Source: UBA7672 sp964550535
GTDB taxonomy: Bacteria; Pseudomonadota; Alphaproteobacteria; Caulobacterales; Hyphomonadaceae
Assembly: GCA_964550535.1 (NCBI GenBank)
Contig: CAZJZQ010000045.1
Coordinates: 1 to 23,519 of the forward strand
DNA: 23,519 nucleotides
Direction of reading: 5' to 3'
A program made the position numbers and the translations under genes. Below the pieces are notes generated by a model that was given only the letters and a program-made list of their open reading frames with translations, ran no database searches and was not told the origin of the DNA. Positions 22,625 to 23,519 of this stretch are shown here, piece after piece (within the stretch, counting starts at the first letter, position 1; every line of letters starts with the position of its first letter).

Positions 22625-23519
22625 ATGTCCAAATCCGTGATGAAGGCCGTCCACGCCGAAACCGGAAAACCGCTGGTCCTTGCCGATCTTCCCATTCCCC
22701 GGCCCGGGCCGGGGCAGGTGCGCATCCGCGTCGCCGCCGCCGGCGTGAACCGGCCCGATCTGGTGCAGCGCGCCGGCCGCTACCCGCCGCCTCCGGGCGC
22801 TCCCGCCACGCTCGGCCTCGAAGTCTCCGGCTGGATCGACGAAGCGGGCGAGGGCGCGGACGTCTGGAAACAGGGCGAGGAGGTCATCGCCCTCGTGCCG
22901 GGCGGCGGTTACGCCGAATACGTCATCGCCCATGCCGGCTCCGTCCTGCCCGCGCCCGCTCCCCTGCCGCTGGTCGAAGCCGCGGGCCTGCCCGAAACCG
23001 TGTTCACCGTCTGGAACAACGCCTTCCACCTCGCCGGGCTCAAACCGGGGGAAAGCTTCCTCGTCCATGGCGGGGCCAGCGGCATCGGCACCACGGCCAT
23101 CCAGATCGCCGCCGCCTGGGGCGCAAAGGTCTTCGCCACCGCCGGCTCCGACGACAAATGCCGCCTGTGCGAGAAGCTGGGCGCAACCCGCGCCATCAAC
23201 TACCGCACCCAGGATTTTGAAACCGAACTCCAGAAGGACGGCGTGGACGTGATCCTCGACATGGTCGGCGCGCCCTATTTCGGGAAGAACCTCAACATCC
23301 TGAAGGACCAGGGCCGGCTGGCCTACATCGCCTTCCTGCAGGGGGCGAAGGTCGAGGCTGACATCAGCCGCATCATGATGAAACGCCTCACCGTCACCGG
23401 CTCGACCCTGCGCATCCGCACCGACGCCTACAAGGCGATGCTGGCCAGCGCCGTCCGCCAGCATGTCTGGCCGATGATCGCCTCCGGCAAAGTCCGTCCG
23501 CTGGTGGACGGGGTCTATC
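22625..23519 (+). CDS. NAD(P)H-quinone oxidoreductase, PIG3/Qor type (3' truncated)
   Basis: The first 298 residues of a zinc-free medium-chain dehydrogenase, running off the window end. The enoyl-reductase-like N-terminal part includes GVNRPDLVQRAGRYPPPPGA, the family signature, and GLEVSGWIDEAGEGAD. The NADPH-binding loop is HGGASGIGTTAIQIAAAWGA. AGSDDKCRLCEKLGATRAIN and ILDMVGAPYFGKNL follow. GGGAG lies 8 bases before the ATG. Quinone reduction with NADPH is the likely role. About 30 residues are missing at the C-terminus. It is divergent from the DUF1192 gene, with 199 bases between them containing short repeats. Confidence 0.93.
   Translation, partial: MSKSVMKAVHAETGKPLVLADLPIPRPGPGQVRIRVAAAGVNRPDLVQRAGRYPPPPGAPATLGLEVSGWIDEAGEGADVWKQGEEVIALVPGGGYAEYVIAHAGSVLPAPAPLPLVEAAGLPETVFTVWNNAFHLAGLKPGESFLVHGGASGIGTTAIQIAAAWGAKVFATAGSDDKCRLCEKLGATRAINYRTQDFETELQKDGVDVILDMVGAPYFGKNLNILKDQGRLAYIAFLQGAKVEADISRIMMKRLTVTGSTLRIRTDAYKAMLASAVRQHVWPMIASGKVRPLVDGVY

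Noticed and set aside
22426..22725. An N-terminal extension of the DUF1192 protein
   Set aside because: It overlaps the divergent oxidoreductase, has no family similarity, and a good start with a ribosome binding site exists at 22425.

Overview
The window is GC-rich, densely packed DNA from a draft assembly; two 10-N scaffold joins are present, at 13378-13387 and 20069-20078. The gene content points to an alphaproteobacterium, probably near Caulobacterales/Hyphomonadaceae. The main reasons are a DUF1465/RcdA homologue (a CtrA-degradation adaptor) next to a DUF1192 gene and a quinone oxidoreductase, and the alphaproteobacterial core set dapF, mtaB, ftsY and yciB, all on the minus strand. No rRNA, tRNA, CRISPR array or intact transposase was seen.

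Layout. 1-160: short repeats resembling transposon-end repeats, without a gene. 184-1440: a MarR regulator divergent from a zinc-ribbon NUDIX hydrolase. 1487-5011: yciB, a polysaccharide flippase, and a divergent secreted GH5-like glycosidase. 5008-7134: a DUF3592-like membrane protein, an EamA transporter and a DedA protein. 7146-9637: mtaB-ftsY with a 4-base overlap. 9741-11783: a multidomain redox lipoprotein (redoxin, cytochrome c, copper monooxygenase-like, two EF-hands) ending in a strong terminator. 11944-13099: a MarR repressor divergent from an NADPH-FMN reductase, with two palindromic operator candidates between them. 13178-14416: a two-gene operon of a DUF2145 lipoprotein and a small secreted Ala/Ser-rich protein. 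14504-15452: a remnant of a molybdopterin oxidoreductase and an endonuclease/exonuclease/phosphatase-fold gene with a damaged metal motif. 15563-17307: a secreted protein with two YbjQ-like domains, and dapF. 17367-18063: a frameshifted exported protein between direct repeats derived from the dapF start. 18285-20663: two S9 prolyl-oligopeptidase fragments joined by the second N run. 20875-21435: a cysteine-rich coiled-coil lipoprotein. 21515-23519: rcdA, the DUF1192 gene, and a truncated quinone oxidoreductase.

The housekeeping genes dapF, mtaB, ftsY and yciB look like a core minus-strand series interrupted by accessory genes for the cell envelope, redox chemistry and hydrolysis. No single module can be declared a new system from sequence alone. 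The candidates most worth following are the four-domain redox/copper lipoprotein, the DUF2145 operon (a possible permuted NlpC/P60-like enzyme), and the orphan gene flanked by dapF-derived repeats. Both N runs affect annotation. The first appears to be a false gap that closes exactly to one open frame; the second seems to fuse two different peptidase genes.
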